DNA of 9,220 nt from Actinomycetota bacterium (GCA_030017355.1 JASEIR010000093.1:1-9220); one strand, 5' to 3'; shown: positions 1-6,159, numbered from the stretch's first letter. Notes: generated from the sequence alone by a model not told the origin. Numbers and translations are program-made.

Positions 1-2
1 CA

Positions 3-929
3 CCCACCCCAAAGAATATAGATATCCAAGATGATTCGTTTGGCCAATTTACCGCAGGAAGCACAACCATCGTACAGGGTGGTTGGGGTGCCGCAAAGGG
101 AGAATTCGGACTTCTTGAGCCACGGGGTGAGGGCGAGAAAGAGGGTCCAATGAGTTACTTTGTTGACGAAATGGAAAACATTTATATTCTCGATCAGGTT
201 AACTTAAGAGTCCAAAAATTTGATCGTCAAGGTAATTTTATCTCGGCAACCCCAATTGATAATAGGACAGCAGATCGCATTATTGTCGACTCAAATGGAA
301 ATATTTATGTATTTGATCTCTGGGGTAAGCGAGAAGTTTTCATATACAGTAATTCTGGTGAGCTAATCCAGAAATCAACGCTAAGCATAGGTGAAAGTGT
401 TACCGGGGGAATTTCTGAAGTATTTATCCGTGATGATGCTATATATACTGAGGATGCTGAAACCGGCAAACTTTATAAAATAGGTTCTTCAGGCACGATC
501 TTTCCATTACAGGACCAGCGAAGAGTTGAATTGCCTGGCCGTTTCTTTAAGAGTACACAAAATTACCTTCACTTCATACCATCGGGTGATAGCGCCAAAA
601 TCGACATAGTTGATAGGGAGGGCAAAGCAAACTTGTCTATTGCTTTTAGCTCAAAAAGAAAAATCCACAATTTCGTCGAGCTATCCTCAGATTCAAACGG
701 TAACATTTATTTAGGGGCTTACCTAGTTAAGCAAAGTGGGCTTAACTTCGTTGAATCACAATTTTCCTTCGTAAAGATATCAAATACCGGTGAGCTTTTG
801 GGTAGAGCTGAGATCCCGACAAATCTTTATTTACCAACCAGACATCCTTTTTATATCACGAACAATGGCGATATCTACCAACTGCAAACTTTAAAAGATG
901 GTCTTCGCATAGTAAAGTGGCGGATTTGA
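3..929 (+). CDS. NHL-repeat-like beta-propeller protein, 5' end missing (runs in from left edge)
   Basis: The reading frame is open from the first bases of the window to the TGA at 927-929, giving 308 visible residues, so the gene starts outside the window. An ATG at 150 (visible residue 50) has a weak AGAGGG upstream, but it lies inside a continuous Gly/Glu-rich coding stretch (GGWGAAKGEFGLLEPRGEG) and is probably internal. The protein shows degenerate repeats of the NHL/six-bladed propeller kind: NIYILDQVNLRVQKFDRQGN (59-78), NIYVFDLWGKREVFIYSNSG (100-119), DSNGNIYLGAY (230-240) with FVKISNTGELL (257-267), and NNGDIYQLQTLKDGLRIVKW (288-307). Such propellers usually act as extracytoplasmic binding or scaffold domains. 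Whether it carries a signal peptide cannot be seen. The next gene's ribosome binding site overlaps the stop codon, so the two are co-transcribed. The family-level call is fairly secure; ligand and role are unknown. Confidence 0.8.
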   Translation, partial: PTPKNIDIQDDSFGQFTAGSTTIVQGGWGAAKGEFGLLEPRGEGEKEGPMSYFVDEMENIYILDQVNLRVQKFDRQGNFISATPIDNRTADRIIVDSNGNIYVFDLWGKREVFIYSNSGELIQKSTLSIGESVTGGISEVFIRDDAIYTEDAETGKLYKIGSSGTIFPLQDQRRVELPGRFFKSTQNYLHFIPSGDSAKIDIVDREGKANLSIAFSSKRKIHNFVELSSDSNGNIYLGAYLVKQSGLNFVESQFSFVKISNTGELLGRAEIPTNLYLPTRHPFYITNNGDIYQLQTLKDGLRIVKWRI

Positions 930-936
930 GGAGGGG
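928..936 (+). promoter_or_regulatory. Ribosome binding site overlapping the upstream stop codon
   Basis: GAGGAGGGG begins inside the TGA of the propeller gene. Its GGAGG core at 930-934 favours ATG 943 (8-nt gap) over ATG 937 (2-nt gap). The overlap implies translational coupling of the two genes. Confidence 0.7.
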
Positions 937-942
937 ATGGCT

Positions 943-1998
943 ATGTCTGTAAAAAGTCTATCCAGGAATAACCTACTTAAGTTATGTCTTTTTATGTCTG
1001 TTGCGCTTCTCTGGAATATGCCACTTGCTCTTGCTGTGCCACCTACTCTGGATGACCAAGGTCATGAGATAGCTGCGCGAGCTTTTACTATATGTCAATC
1101 GAGTGATGACACAGATTACGAGTGGGGCGGTGAAAGCTGGTACCCATGGTATGACACCGATCCAAGCAGAACCTATGGTATTGGCACCGATTGCTCTGGT
1201 CTTGTTCTAAAATGTTGGCAAGTACCTGACACGTTCTACTATCCATGGGAGAACCCCCCGATGACTTTCGTCAGATATACTTCATCAGATTTTGCCAACT
1301 CAAATATTCACTGGAGTCAGGTAGGTAGCGCTTCGCGAGGGGATGCATATGCGAAAGATGGTCACATATGGCTTTACGAAAAGCCCTCAAATGTTGCTTC
1401 GACTCCCTGGGCTTGGGAAGCATATAACGAGACCAGGGGTGTACGCCACTGGATCAGACCGGACTCTGACATAGTAACATATAAAATCAAGAGGAGAAAC
1501 AACCTAGAATCTTTACCTGGTACGATTAGACTAGATAATCCAACGGCTGCTTACTGGAATGATGCCTACGGATGGAGGAATTACTGGAACTCTGGTACTA
1601 GTAAAAGCGGATACACGGGTAGCAACTACCAATACACTCATGGTCCCAGCCTGACAACAAAAGTCGCCGCAAAGTGGACTCCAGAAATTAGAACTAAGGG
1701 CTACTACCATGTTTGGGTAAAATGGGCGCCTGCTTTAGATAATGCCACTAATGCTAAGTATGAGGTAAAATACAGGGGTGGAACTTTAACGAGATATAGG
1801 AATCAAACTGATATGAGCTATGTCAATACATGGAGTCAGCTAACGACTAGCGGTTCTTTGCCCTTCGATGCTGGTTATAGCACTAGTAATGCTTGTGTAA
1901 ACCTGATAGCAAGAGATCCAAGTGTAGGTTATACGGCTGATGGTTATGTAATAGCTGATGCGGTGAAATTTGTGTGGGACAGATCAGCAGACTGGTAG
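943..1998 (+). CDS. Secreted NlpC/P60-like protein with C-terminal golvesin-like domain
   Basis: Predicted 351-residue exported protein. I place the start at ATG 943 rather than ATG 937: the GGAGG at 930-934 is only 2 nt from 937 but 8 nt from 943. A basic N-terminus, a hydrophobic stretch and LALA|VPP suggest signal peptidase I cleavage near residue 31. Residues about 40-170 resemble an NlpC/P60-type fold: TDCSGLV with candidate nucleophile Cys84, and DGHIWLYE with candidate His141. That family cleaves peptidoglycan stem peptides, although this copy is divergent and rich in Trp/Tyr. Residues about 190-345 match the golvesin C-terminal/xanthan-lyase-associated beta-sandwich pattern (GSNYQY, GYYHVWVKW, near-terminal ADAVKFVW), probably for wall or carbohydrate binding. 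It sits between a propeller gene and a lipoprotein gene, which suggests a cell-envelope role. The hydrolase activity is inferred and not certain. Confidence 0.82.
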   Translation: MSVKSLSRNNLLKLCLFMSVALLWNMPLALAVPPTLDDQGHEIAARAFTICQSSDDTDYEWGGESWYPWYDTDPSRTYGIGTDCSGLVLKCWQVPDTFYYPWENPPMTFVRYTSSDFANSNIHWSQVGSASRGDAYAKDGHIWLYEKPSNVASTPWAWEAYNETRGVRHWIRPDSDIVTYKIKRRNNLESLPGTIRLDNPTAAYWNDAYGWRNYWNSGTSKSGYTGSNYQYTHGPSLTTKVAAKWTPEIRTKGYYHVWVKWAPALDNATNAKYEVKYRGGTLTRYRNQTDMSYVNTWSQLTTSGSLPFDAGYSTSNACVNLIARDPSVGYTADGYVIADAVKFVWDRSADW

Positions 1999-2010
1999 GT
2001 GTTAAATAAT

Positions 2011-2793
2011 ATGAAAAGATTGATTATAGGGTTTTGCGTTTTAGTTTTTGCTCTAGCGGTCTCTGGATGCCAGCCAAGATATGACAACCAGTCTACTACA
2101 ACTACCACACAAGAGAATGTGACACTCGAAATCTCTGTATTAGATGCGAAAACAAAGGAAAATTTACCAACAGCTTCTTGGGTGACTGAAATAGTAGGCA
2201 ATGGAAGTAGGATTTACAGTGAAAGTTCCAAACAAGAAAAATATAAGCGTATTTTTAACCTGGAAGTATCAGGTATATATGACATAACCATAACTGCAAG
2301 CGGCTATTTTCCTGAACATAAGGTTATAAATATAAAACCAGGAGAGAGCAAAGTCCGCTTTGCACTAAGAGCCATACCACCTCAAACCAGCGAGAAAGCT
2401 ATATATGATAAGTTGAGAAAGTTTTATTCATTAAGGGTTTATCGTCCGAGTTATCTTCCAAATGGCTTTAAGATTGCCCCTTATACCGGACCTGATAACT
2501 TCAAGCATCCCAATCCCCATATAATAGGGACAGAAGCCGAAGTCGATTACGAATCAAGTAGCGGTAAAATTAGGCTTAGATTTGGGGTTAAAGGAGATAT
2601 CGGTGCTACTCTGCCACCTGAACACATAAAAATAGCTGGAAACACCGCCTATATAGCGAAAGAAGGAAATAATGTAACCATCCTATGGCATGAAAAAGCT
2701 GAAGACGATAGGTATCTATATATGATTCAGTCTAAAAATGTGTCCAAGTGGGAGGTTATAAAATTTGCGGAATCGCTTTATGTGGTCGAATAA
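2011..2793 (+). CDS. Lipoprotein with Ig-like and DUF4367-like domains
   Basis: Predicted 260-residue membrane-anchored lipoprotein. Met at 2011 is chosen over GTG 1999 because it has an AGGTG at 1997-2001 with a 9-nt gap and directly begins a compact signal peptide (MKR, then a hydrophobic core) ending in a lipobox, VSG|C, with Cys20. A Thr-rich spacer follows (about 27-34). Residues about 36-120 look like a carboxypeptidase-regulatory or PEGA-like beta-sandwich (ISVLDAKTKENLPTA, YDITITASGYFPEHKVINIK). Residues about 141-258 fit the DUF4367 pattern: YRPSYLPNGFKI, GNTAYIAKEGNNVTILWHEK and a final KFAESL. In other Gram-positives DUF4367 is common in membrane-tethered proteins, often anti-sigma-like ones, but no cytoplasmic domain is present here. 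The gene follows the NlpC/P60 gene with a 12-nt gap, so it is probably the last gene of the operon. Lipoprotein status is well supported; function is unknown. Confidence 0.82.
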   Translation: MKRLIIGFCVLVFALAVSGCQPRYDNQSTTTTTQENVTLEISVLDAKTKENLPTASWVTEIVGNGSRIYSESSKQEKYKRIFNLEVSGIYDITITASGYFPEHKVINIKPGESKVRFALRAIPPQTSEKAIYDKLRKFYSLRVYRPSYLPNGFKIAPYTGPDNFKHPNPHIIGTEAEVDYESSSGKIRLRFGVKGDIGATLPPEHIKIAGNTAYIAKEGNNVTILWHEKAEDDRYLYMIQSKNVSKWEVIKFAESLYVVE

Positions 2794-2798
2794 CTCTT

Positions 2799-2859
2799 GG
2801 GGACGTTCCTCCGATTTAACCGATTTGGTTCAAATCGGCTAAATCCGATGAACGTCCCT
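2799..2859. repeat. 29-bp imperfect inverted repeat (REP-like hairpin) between convergent genes
   Basis: Arms at 2799-2827 and 2831-2859 match at 25 of 29 positions around a 3-nt centre. The outer part reads GGGACGTTC and GAACGTCCC; the inner part reads CCGATTTG and CAAATCGG. No T-run follows on either strand, so it is not a canonical intrinsic terminator, though it lies between two converging genes and could still stop transcription. GGGACGTTC-type hairpins resemble dispersed REP elements mobilised by REP-associated tyrosine transposases. That origin is an inference. Confidence 0.8.
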
Positions 2860-2902
2860 CGGCAAGTTCCTCTACACCAGCGTCCCTCGGCACTACACCA
2901 GC
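2853..2902. repeat. Short imperfect tandem duplication covering the end of cheW
   Basis: CGTCCCTCGGCA occurs at 2853-2864 and 2881-2892. CTACACCAGC occurs at 2872-2881 and 2893-2902. The unit is therefore present twice, with a 7-nt insert (AGTTCCT, 2865-2871) in the outer copy. The inner copy includes the last codons and stop of cheW (CTGGTGTAG on the - strand), so the end of the gene has been copied together with the edge of the hairpin repeat. Confidence 0.75.
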
Positions 2903-3375
2903 ATTTCTAGTTCTCCATCGGTTAATACTTTGTCGATGTTAAGCAAAGTTATTAGCATTTCATTTTTCCTACCCATCCCGCTTATGAAATCAAGCCGCAC
3001 GCCGGAGGAAAAATCCGGCGTGGGCTGAATTTCATCTTCGTTAAAATTGGCAACGTCGGATACTGTATCGACTAGTACCCCTATAACTTTACCTTTTACT
3101 TCAAGGACTAGTATTACTGTAAACTCGTCATGTTCCTTCTCAACCATGTTGAATTTAAGACGCAAGTCGATGACGGGAACTATCTGGCCGCGTAAATTGA
3201 TAACGCCTTTTACAAAAGGCGGTACATTAGGAATCTTAGTGAATTTAGGGCAACCGATGATTTCCTGTACCTTTAGGATCTCAACACCGTATATTTCGTC
3301 CCCCAGAGCAAAGGTTACATATTGGCCGCCGGTTCTTTTAGAGATAGTCTCATTTATTGCATCCAAGTTTTTCAT
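2893..3375 (-). CDS. cheW: Chemotaxis adaptor protein CheW
   Basis: Predicted 160-residue cytoplasmic adaptor, close to the usual CheW length. In the family, CheW couples chemoreceptors to the histidine kinase CheA through an SH3-like double barrel. Visible signatures are YVTFALGDEIYGVEILKVQEI (residues 19-39, split here as the first strand set), PPFVKGVINLRGQIVPVIDL (52-71) and VIGVLVDTVSDV (97-108), all typical of CheW rather than CheV because no receiver domain follows. The N-terminal 16 residues are a short polar leader. AGAGGAGA upstream places GGAG 7 nt from the ATG at 3375. It lies 28 nt downstream of the chemoreceptor gene on the same strand, so the pair is almost certainly one operon with a dedicated receptor-adaptor relationship. 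CheA is not in the window. The last codons lie within a small duplication. Confidence 0.96.
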   Translation of the reverse strand: MKNLDAINETISKRTGGQYVTFALGDEIYGVEILKVQEIIGCPKFTKIPNVPPFVKGVINLRGQIVPVIDLRLKFNMVEKEHDEFTVILVLEVKGKVIGVLVDTVSDVANFNEDEIQPTPDFSSGVRLDFISGMGRKNEMLITLLNIDKVLTDGELEMLV

Positions 3376-3403
3376 CTTAAAGTCTCCTCTCTAAAAGTTG
3401 TCA

Positions 3404-4972
3404 CTAAAAAGTATCAAAGCCATCTTCAAAGTCTTGTTCCAAATTCTCTGCTCCTGCTGCCATTGCTTTAAGGCCCCCTGCCTTCTCTGCCTTGGATTTT
3501 GTTAATGGTATTATCTTTAAACTTTTACTCTCTCTATTTCCTTGTTGCTGATACGCTTTTTTGAAAATGGCATCAGCGTTGCCTCTAAATGAGCTCATTA
3601 ACTTTTGTAGCTCATCGGCCTCCATAGCCAGAGATTGCGAGGCTGCAGCAGCTTCTTCCACCAATGACGAATTTTGCTGTACAGCTTCATCCATAGTAAG
3701 AATAGCTTTGTTTACTTGATCTATACCGGCAGCTTGTTCTTGAGAACCATGAGATATTTCTGAGACGATATCTGCTACCTGCTGAATGGCGCCAATTATG
3801 TCCATCAGCGTTTTTCCTGATTCCTCTACCAAATCTTTTCCTTTGGTAACTTTATCTAGGCTATCTTCAATAAGCTCTTGAATCTCCTTTGCTGCTTCCG
3901 AGCTTCTTTGAGCAAGATTTCTAACTTCTCCAGCCACCACTGCAAATCCTTTGCCTTGCTCACCAGCTCTTGCTGCTTCTACCGCAGCATTAAGAGCAAG
4001 GAGGTTGGTTTGGAATGATATCTCGTTTATCACATTGATAATATCCGCAACTCTTCTACTAGAATCAACTACTTCGTTAATAGCTGATATAGTCTCTTCA
4101 ACGATTGTTCTACCTTCACTTGCTTTTATTGCTGTTTCTTTTGATAAAGAGTTGGCTTTTTGGGCATTATCAGCATTTTGCTTGATTGTAGCCGTCATTT
4201 GTTCCATAGTAGAGCTTGTTTCCTCAAGGGCCGATGCTTGCTCTTGGGTTCTTTTGGCTAAGTCCTGATTACCGACTGAAAGCTCCTCTGCTGCGTGGGC
4301 AACGCTTTCCGAGGCCACAAGAACATTATTTACCATTTTGATAATATGCTTTGAAAGCAAAAAGGCCACACCTAAACCGCATAGAATACCAACTATCATA
4401 ACCAAGATAACCAGCAGCTTCTGAAATGCCTCGGCTTTTCCAGCATTTTCTGTATGTCTATCTTTTAAATCTCTTATAGTCTCAACAAGAGATGAATATA
4501 TGCTATCTAGTTTTGTGATAGTTGGCATAGTATTTTCAACATAGAATTTATTGGCAGCTTTAAAATTACCGTTTTTTAGCTCATTGATAACTGCGGCACC
4601 ACCTTCATGCAGCTGGCGGTGTGGCGTCTCAAGCTCTCTTAGCATATTTTGGATCTCAGGATTAAGGCTTTTAAATTCATCCGAATCCATATAACCGTAA
4701 TACCATTTGCCGAAAGCGCATTCACGTGGGTTTAGGGCTTTATCAAATTTAGCACCGGTAAATAAATGATTGGATAAAGCGATGAGCCAGTCTGAGTGTT
4801 GTTTTTGAAATACCCTTATTTGACTTTCAAAAGCAGCTTCTTTAATAACTTCTTTGTTGTTCTCTATAAGGTTTCTACTAGTGAAAAATACCAAAAGGCT
4901 TATTATGGCAAGAAGTAAGATCATCACTCCAAATGCTAGGTATAGCTTTCCCTTGATACCCATATGTTTCAT
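3404..4972 (-). CDS. Methyl-accepting chemotaxis protein with extracytoplasmic CZB-like zinc-binding domain
   Basis: Predicted 522-residue chemoreceptor. TM1 is about residues 10-31 and TM2 about 186-207, leaving a roughly 150-residue outer sensor. That sensor carries a CZB-type signature: His59 (KQHSDW), Cys85 in ECAFGKWYYG (84-93), and His118 and His122 (PHRQLH), the 3-His/1-Cys set that binds zinc in CZB domains. After TM2 the HAMP region is short and weak. The long helical signalling hairpin follows, with its conserved tip near 317-354 (EISFQTNLLALNAAVEAARA) and flanking adaptation regions. A polar linker (about 463-515) ends in GFDTF, which fits the aromatic-x-x-aromatic pentapeptide that tethers CheR/CheB. 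The start has AAGGAGGG 8 nt upstream. The gene is followed by cheW and preceded by a LuxR-type regulator. The chemoreceptor call is certain; the ligand (zinc state, oxidant or other) is inferred. Confidence 0.95.
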   Translation of the reverse strand: MKHMGIKGKLYLAFGVMILLLAIISLLVFFTSRNLIENNKEVIKEAAFESQIRVFQKQHSDWLIALSNHLFTGAKFDKALNPRECAFGKWYYGYMDSDEFKSLNPEIQNMLRELETPHRQLHEGGAAVINELKNGNFKAANKFYVENTMPTITKLDSIYSSLVETIRDLKDRHTENAGKAEAFQKLLVILVMIVGILCGLGVAFLLSKHIIKMVNNVLVASESVAHAAEELSVGNQDLAKRTQEQASALEETSSTMEQMTATIKQNADNAQKANSLSKETAIKASEGRTIVEETISAINEVVDSSRRVADIINVINEISFQTNLLALNAAVEAARAGEQGKGFAVVAGEVRNLAQRSSEAAKEIQELIEDSLDKVTKGKDLVEESGKTLMDIIGAIQQVADIVSEISHGSQEQAAGIDQVNKAILTMDEAVQQNSSLVEEAAAASQSLAMEADELQKLMSSFRGNADAIFKKAYQQQGNRESKSLKIIPLTKSKAEKAGGLKAMAAGAENLEQDFEDGFDTF

Positions 4973-5021
4973 TTTAAAGACCCTCCTTGGTCAACCAATT
5001 GGTGGAGTTGCCAAAATGTCA

Positions 5022-5075
5022 ATTATTTAGCGAACTATAGTATTATACTATCGGCGTAACTTAATGCTAAATAAT
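5022..5075. promoter_or_regulatory. Nested palindromes over the mcp promoter (candidate operator)
   Basis: An outer perfect 10-bp inverted repeat, ATTATTTAGC (5022-5031) and GCTAAATAAT (5066-5075), encloses an inner perfect 7-bp one, ATAGTAT (5037-5043) and ATACTAT (5045-5051), around a single T. The inner palindrome covers the -10 box and the outer right arm overlaps the -35 box. No known operator consensus is recognised. Confidence 0.5.
5042..5070 (-). promoter_or_regulatory. Putative sigma-A promoter of mcp-cheW
   Basis: On the - strand TTAGCA (5065-5070) is separated by 17 nt from a perfect TATAAT (5042-5047). This predicts a transcript start near 5035 and a leader of about 63 nt before the mcp ATG. 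The -10 box sits inside a 15-bp palindrome and the -35 box overlaps one arm of a wider inverted repeat, so access to the promoter may be controlled by a bound protein. Confidence 0.6.
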
Positions 5076-5105
5076 CGTACGCTAGTATGAATTTTGCCTA
5101 TCAGT

Positions 5106-5134
5106 TTAATAGGAAAATACTGGTGACCAAGTAT
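5106..5134 (-). terminator. Weak candidate terminator after the LuxR-type regulator gene
   Basis: Downstream of the regulator's stop, the - strand can form an 8-bp stem with one bulge (ATACTTGGT with ACCAGTAT, 5117-5134), followed by TTTTCC. The stem is AT-rich and the T-run short. A second small stem (CCTAT/ATAGG, 5097-5113) overlaps it. Leaky termination or simple mRNA-end structure is equally possible. Confidence 0.3.
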
Positions 5135-5140
5135 CAAAGA

Positions 5141-5824
5141 TTAGTCTGAAGGGAGGGGTAGTTGGCAACTGGAGCCTTTCTTAGTGATTTCATCAATGAG
5201 ACTGTTGAGAATTTTTGAAACGACTTGAGAGCGCTCTGATACGCCAAGCTTTTTTAATATCATACTTGTATGTGATTTAACGGTGGGGATACTTAAATAG
5301 AGGAGGCTTGCGATCTCTTTGTTTGTTAGACCTAGCAAAATAAGGTCAAGAATTTCCATCTGTCTTTTACTTAGTATCTTTCTTAATTCTAAGATTACTG
5401 AACTTTCCGTTGATGATATTGCGCGGGCATAATCTTTATGGGTATAAGTTCCACCGCTTGCAATGGTTTTTATGGCTTCAATAAGGTCGCTGGAGCTTAC
5501 GGTTTTCAAACAATGGCCACGAACACCGGCACGGCGTGTGAATTCAAAACGGCTTCTATCAGGGTATTCAACCAACGAGATAAGGCCAGTAAATTTTGAC
5601 AAATCTCTTAGGTCGTCACCGATTTTGCTTAGGCTGTAAGTATTTGGTAAGGTTACTGATGGTGTGTCAATTATTGCTACATCCGGCCTTTTCTCTTTAA
5701 TCAATTCTTTAAACATCTCAAATTGGTCGACAATGCCTACAATTGAGAATTCGTCTTCGGAGAAAATTTCAGATAGGCCTTTGATGGTAATATCTGCAGT
5801 AGATAAAATGACGATACTTATCAT
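5141..5824 (-). CDS. LuxR/NarL-type response regulator with atypical receiver domain
   Basis: Predicted 227-residue transcription regulator. Residues 1-125 follow a receiver fold: VAIIDTPSV puts Asp53 at the phospho-acceptor position, and GHCLKTVSSSDLIEAI has the conserved Lys107. The N-terminal acidic pair that holds Mg2+ in normal receivers (LLADDHP-like) is replaced by ILSTADI, and the switch Ser/Thr region reads LISLVEY, so phosphotransfer may be weak or absent. Residues about 150-208 are a standard LuxR/GerE helix-turn-helix (LSKRQMEILDLILLGLTNKE, then IPTVKSHTSMILKKLGV). The tail is short and polar. GAGGA lies about 6 nt before the ATG. No histidine kinase is adjacent. It precedes mcp-cheW on the same strand by 168 nt, and candidate dyads lie upstream of it, so control of itself or of the receptor operon is plausible but unproven. 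Confidence 0.9.
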   Translation of the reverse strand: MISIVILSTADITIKGLSEIFSEDEFSIVGIVDQFEMFKELIKEKRPDVAIIDTPSVTLPNTYSLSKIGDDLRDLSKFTGLISLVEYPDRSRFEFTRRAGVRGHCLKTVSSSDLIEAIKTIASGGTYTHKDYARAISSTESSVILELRKILSKRQMEILDLILLGLTNKEIASLLYLSIPTVKSHTSMILKKLGVSERSQVVSKILNSLIDEITKKGSSCQLPLPSD

Positions 5825-5968
5825 TTAGTGTCCTCGTTATTTTGACTGTCGCTTTATCGGAAAGGTAAAGATGTTGCTTCTTACTTAAGCAAAAGCCACA
5901 ACTTTAGGGTAGTAATCCCTACTGCTTTGATATATTAGCAGAATGCTAGCCAATAAACACATCATACT
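5825..5968 (-). promoter_or_regulatory. Leader of the LuxR-type regulator gene with several dyad symmetries
   Basis: This 144-nt stretch contains three short perfect inverted repeats: TTGCTT/AAGCAA (5874-5879 and 5887-5892), TAGGG/CCCTA (5905-5909 and 5917-5921, overlapping GTAG/CTAC at 5909-5912 and 5919-5922) and TAGCA/TGCTA (5936-5940 and 5944-5948). LuxR-type regulators bind short dyads of this kind. I see AT-rich -10-like hexamers near 5930 on the - strand but no convincing -35 partner, so no promoter is called. No coding sequence is evident. Confidence 0.35.
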
Positions 5969-6076
5969 CTAGGATGAATCTGAGGTCGGGTCCATCTTTT
6001 CTTTGCGGCGTCCCAAGAGACGACCTACGAGTATGGCGGCTAAAGCTAGGATAGCAAATTGTCTGAATCTACTCAT
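5969..6076 (-). CDS. Small single-span membrane protein, 35 residues
   Basis: A short ORF on the - strand runs from ATG (6074-6076) to TAG (5969-5971). It has a near-ideal ribosome binding site, AAGGAGGG (6081-6088), 4 nt before the ATG. The peptide starts MSRFRQ, has one hydrophobic helix (FAILALAAILVGRLLG, residues 7-22), then a basic cluster RRKEK and a polar tail with DPTSDSS. This is the layout of a small membrane protein; the basic cluster after the helix would favour a cytoplasmic C-terminus. It lies between the clpC terminator and the LuxR-type regulator gene, all on the same strand. I do not recognise the family. The ribosome binding site and coherent composition make it likely real, but a chance ORF cannot be excluded. 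Confidence 0.65.
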   Translation of the reverse strand: MSRFRQFAILALAAILVGRLLGRRKEKMDPTSDSS

Positions 6077-6144
6077 AGCTCCCTCCTTAATTAACAGTTT
6101 TTGTTCAATATCTAGTCGATAAATCTGTTCCTATTTAAAAACAT

Positions 6145-6159
6145 CCTAAACACTTTAGG
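6145..6159 (-). terminator. Second small hairpin after the clpC terminator
   Basis: CCTAAA (6145-6150) and TTTAGG (6154-6159) form a perfect 6-bp stem with a 3-nt loop. Read on the - strand it is followed by ATGTTTTT. It lies just past the T-run of the main terminator and may be a backup, although it could also belong to the leader of the small membrane ORF. Confidence 0.35.

Noticed and set aside
150..929. Propeller gene starting at ATG 150 as a complete 259-residue protein
   Set aside because: The frame is open to the left edge and the 49 residues before this Met look coding and continuous with the repeats, so the gene is treated as 5'-truncated.
937..942. ATG 937 as start of the NlpC/P60-like gene
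   Set aside because: Only 2 nt separate it from the GGAGG core; ATG 943 has normal 8-nt spacing.
1999..2010. GTG 1999 as start of the lipoprotein
   Set aside because: It abuts the previous stop with no ribosome binding site at proper distance, and it adds four residues before an otherwise standard signal peptide at Met 2011.
1944..2201. 85-residue ORF on the - strand opposite the lipoprotein start
   Set aside because: It is antisense to two well-supported genes, with no ribosome binding site or recognisable domain.
2799..2859. Canonical rho-independent terminator for the + strand operon or cheW
   Set aside because: The stem is long enough, but neither strand has a T-run after it.
5048..5074. 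Sigma-28 (flagellar) promoter before mcp
   Set aside because: GCCGATAG matches the -10 consensus well, but 15 nt upstream there is TTAT rather than TAAA. The overlapping TTAGCA-N17-TATAAT is the better model.
4973..5140. c-di-GMP or other riboswitch in the mcp leader
   Set aside because: No conserved aptamer core was found; the leader is short and explained by promoter, palindromes and ribosome binding site.
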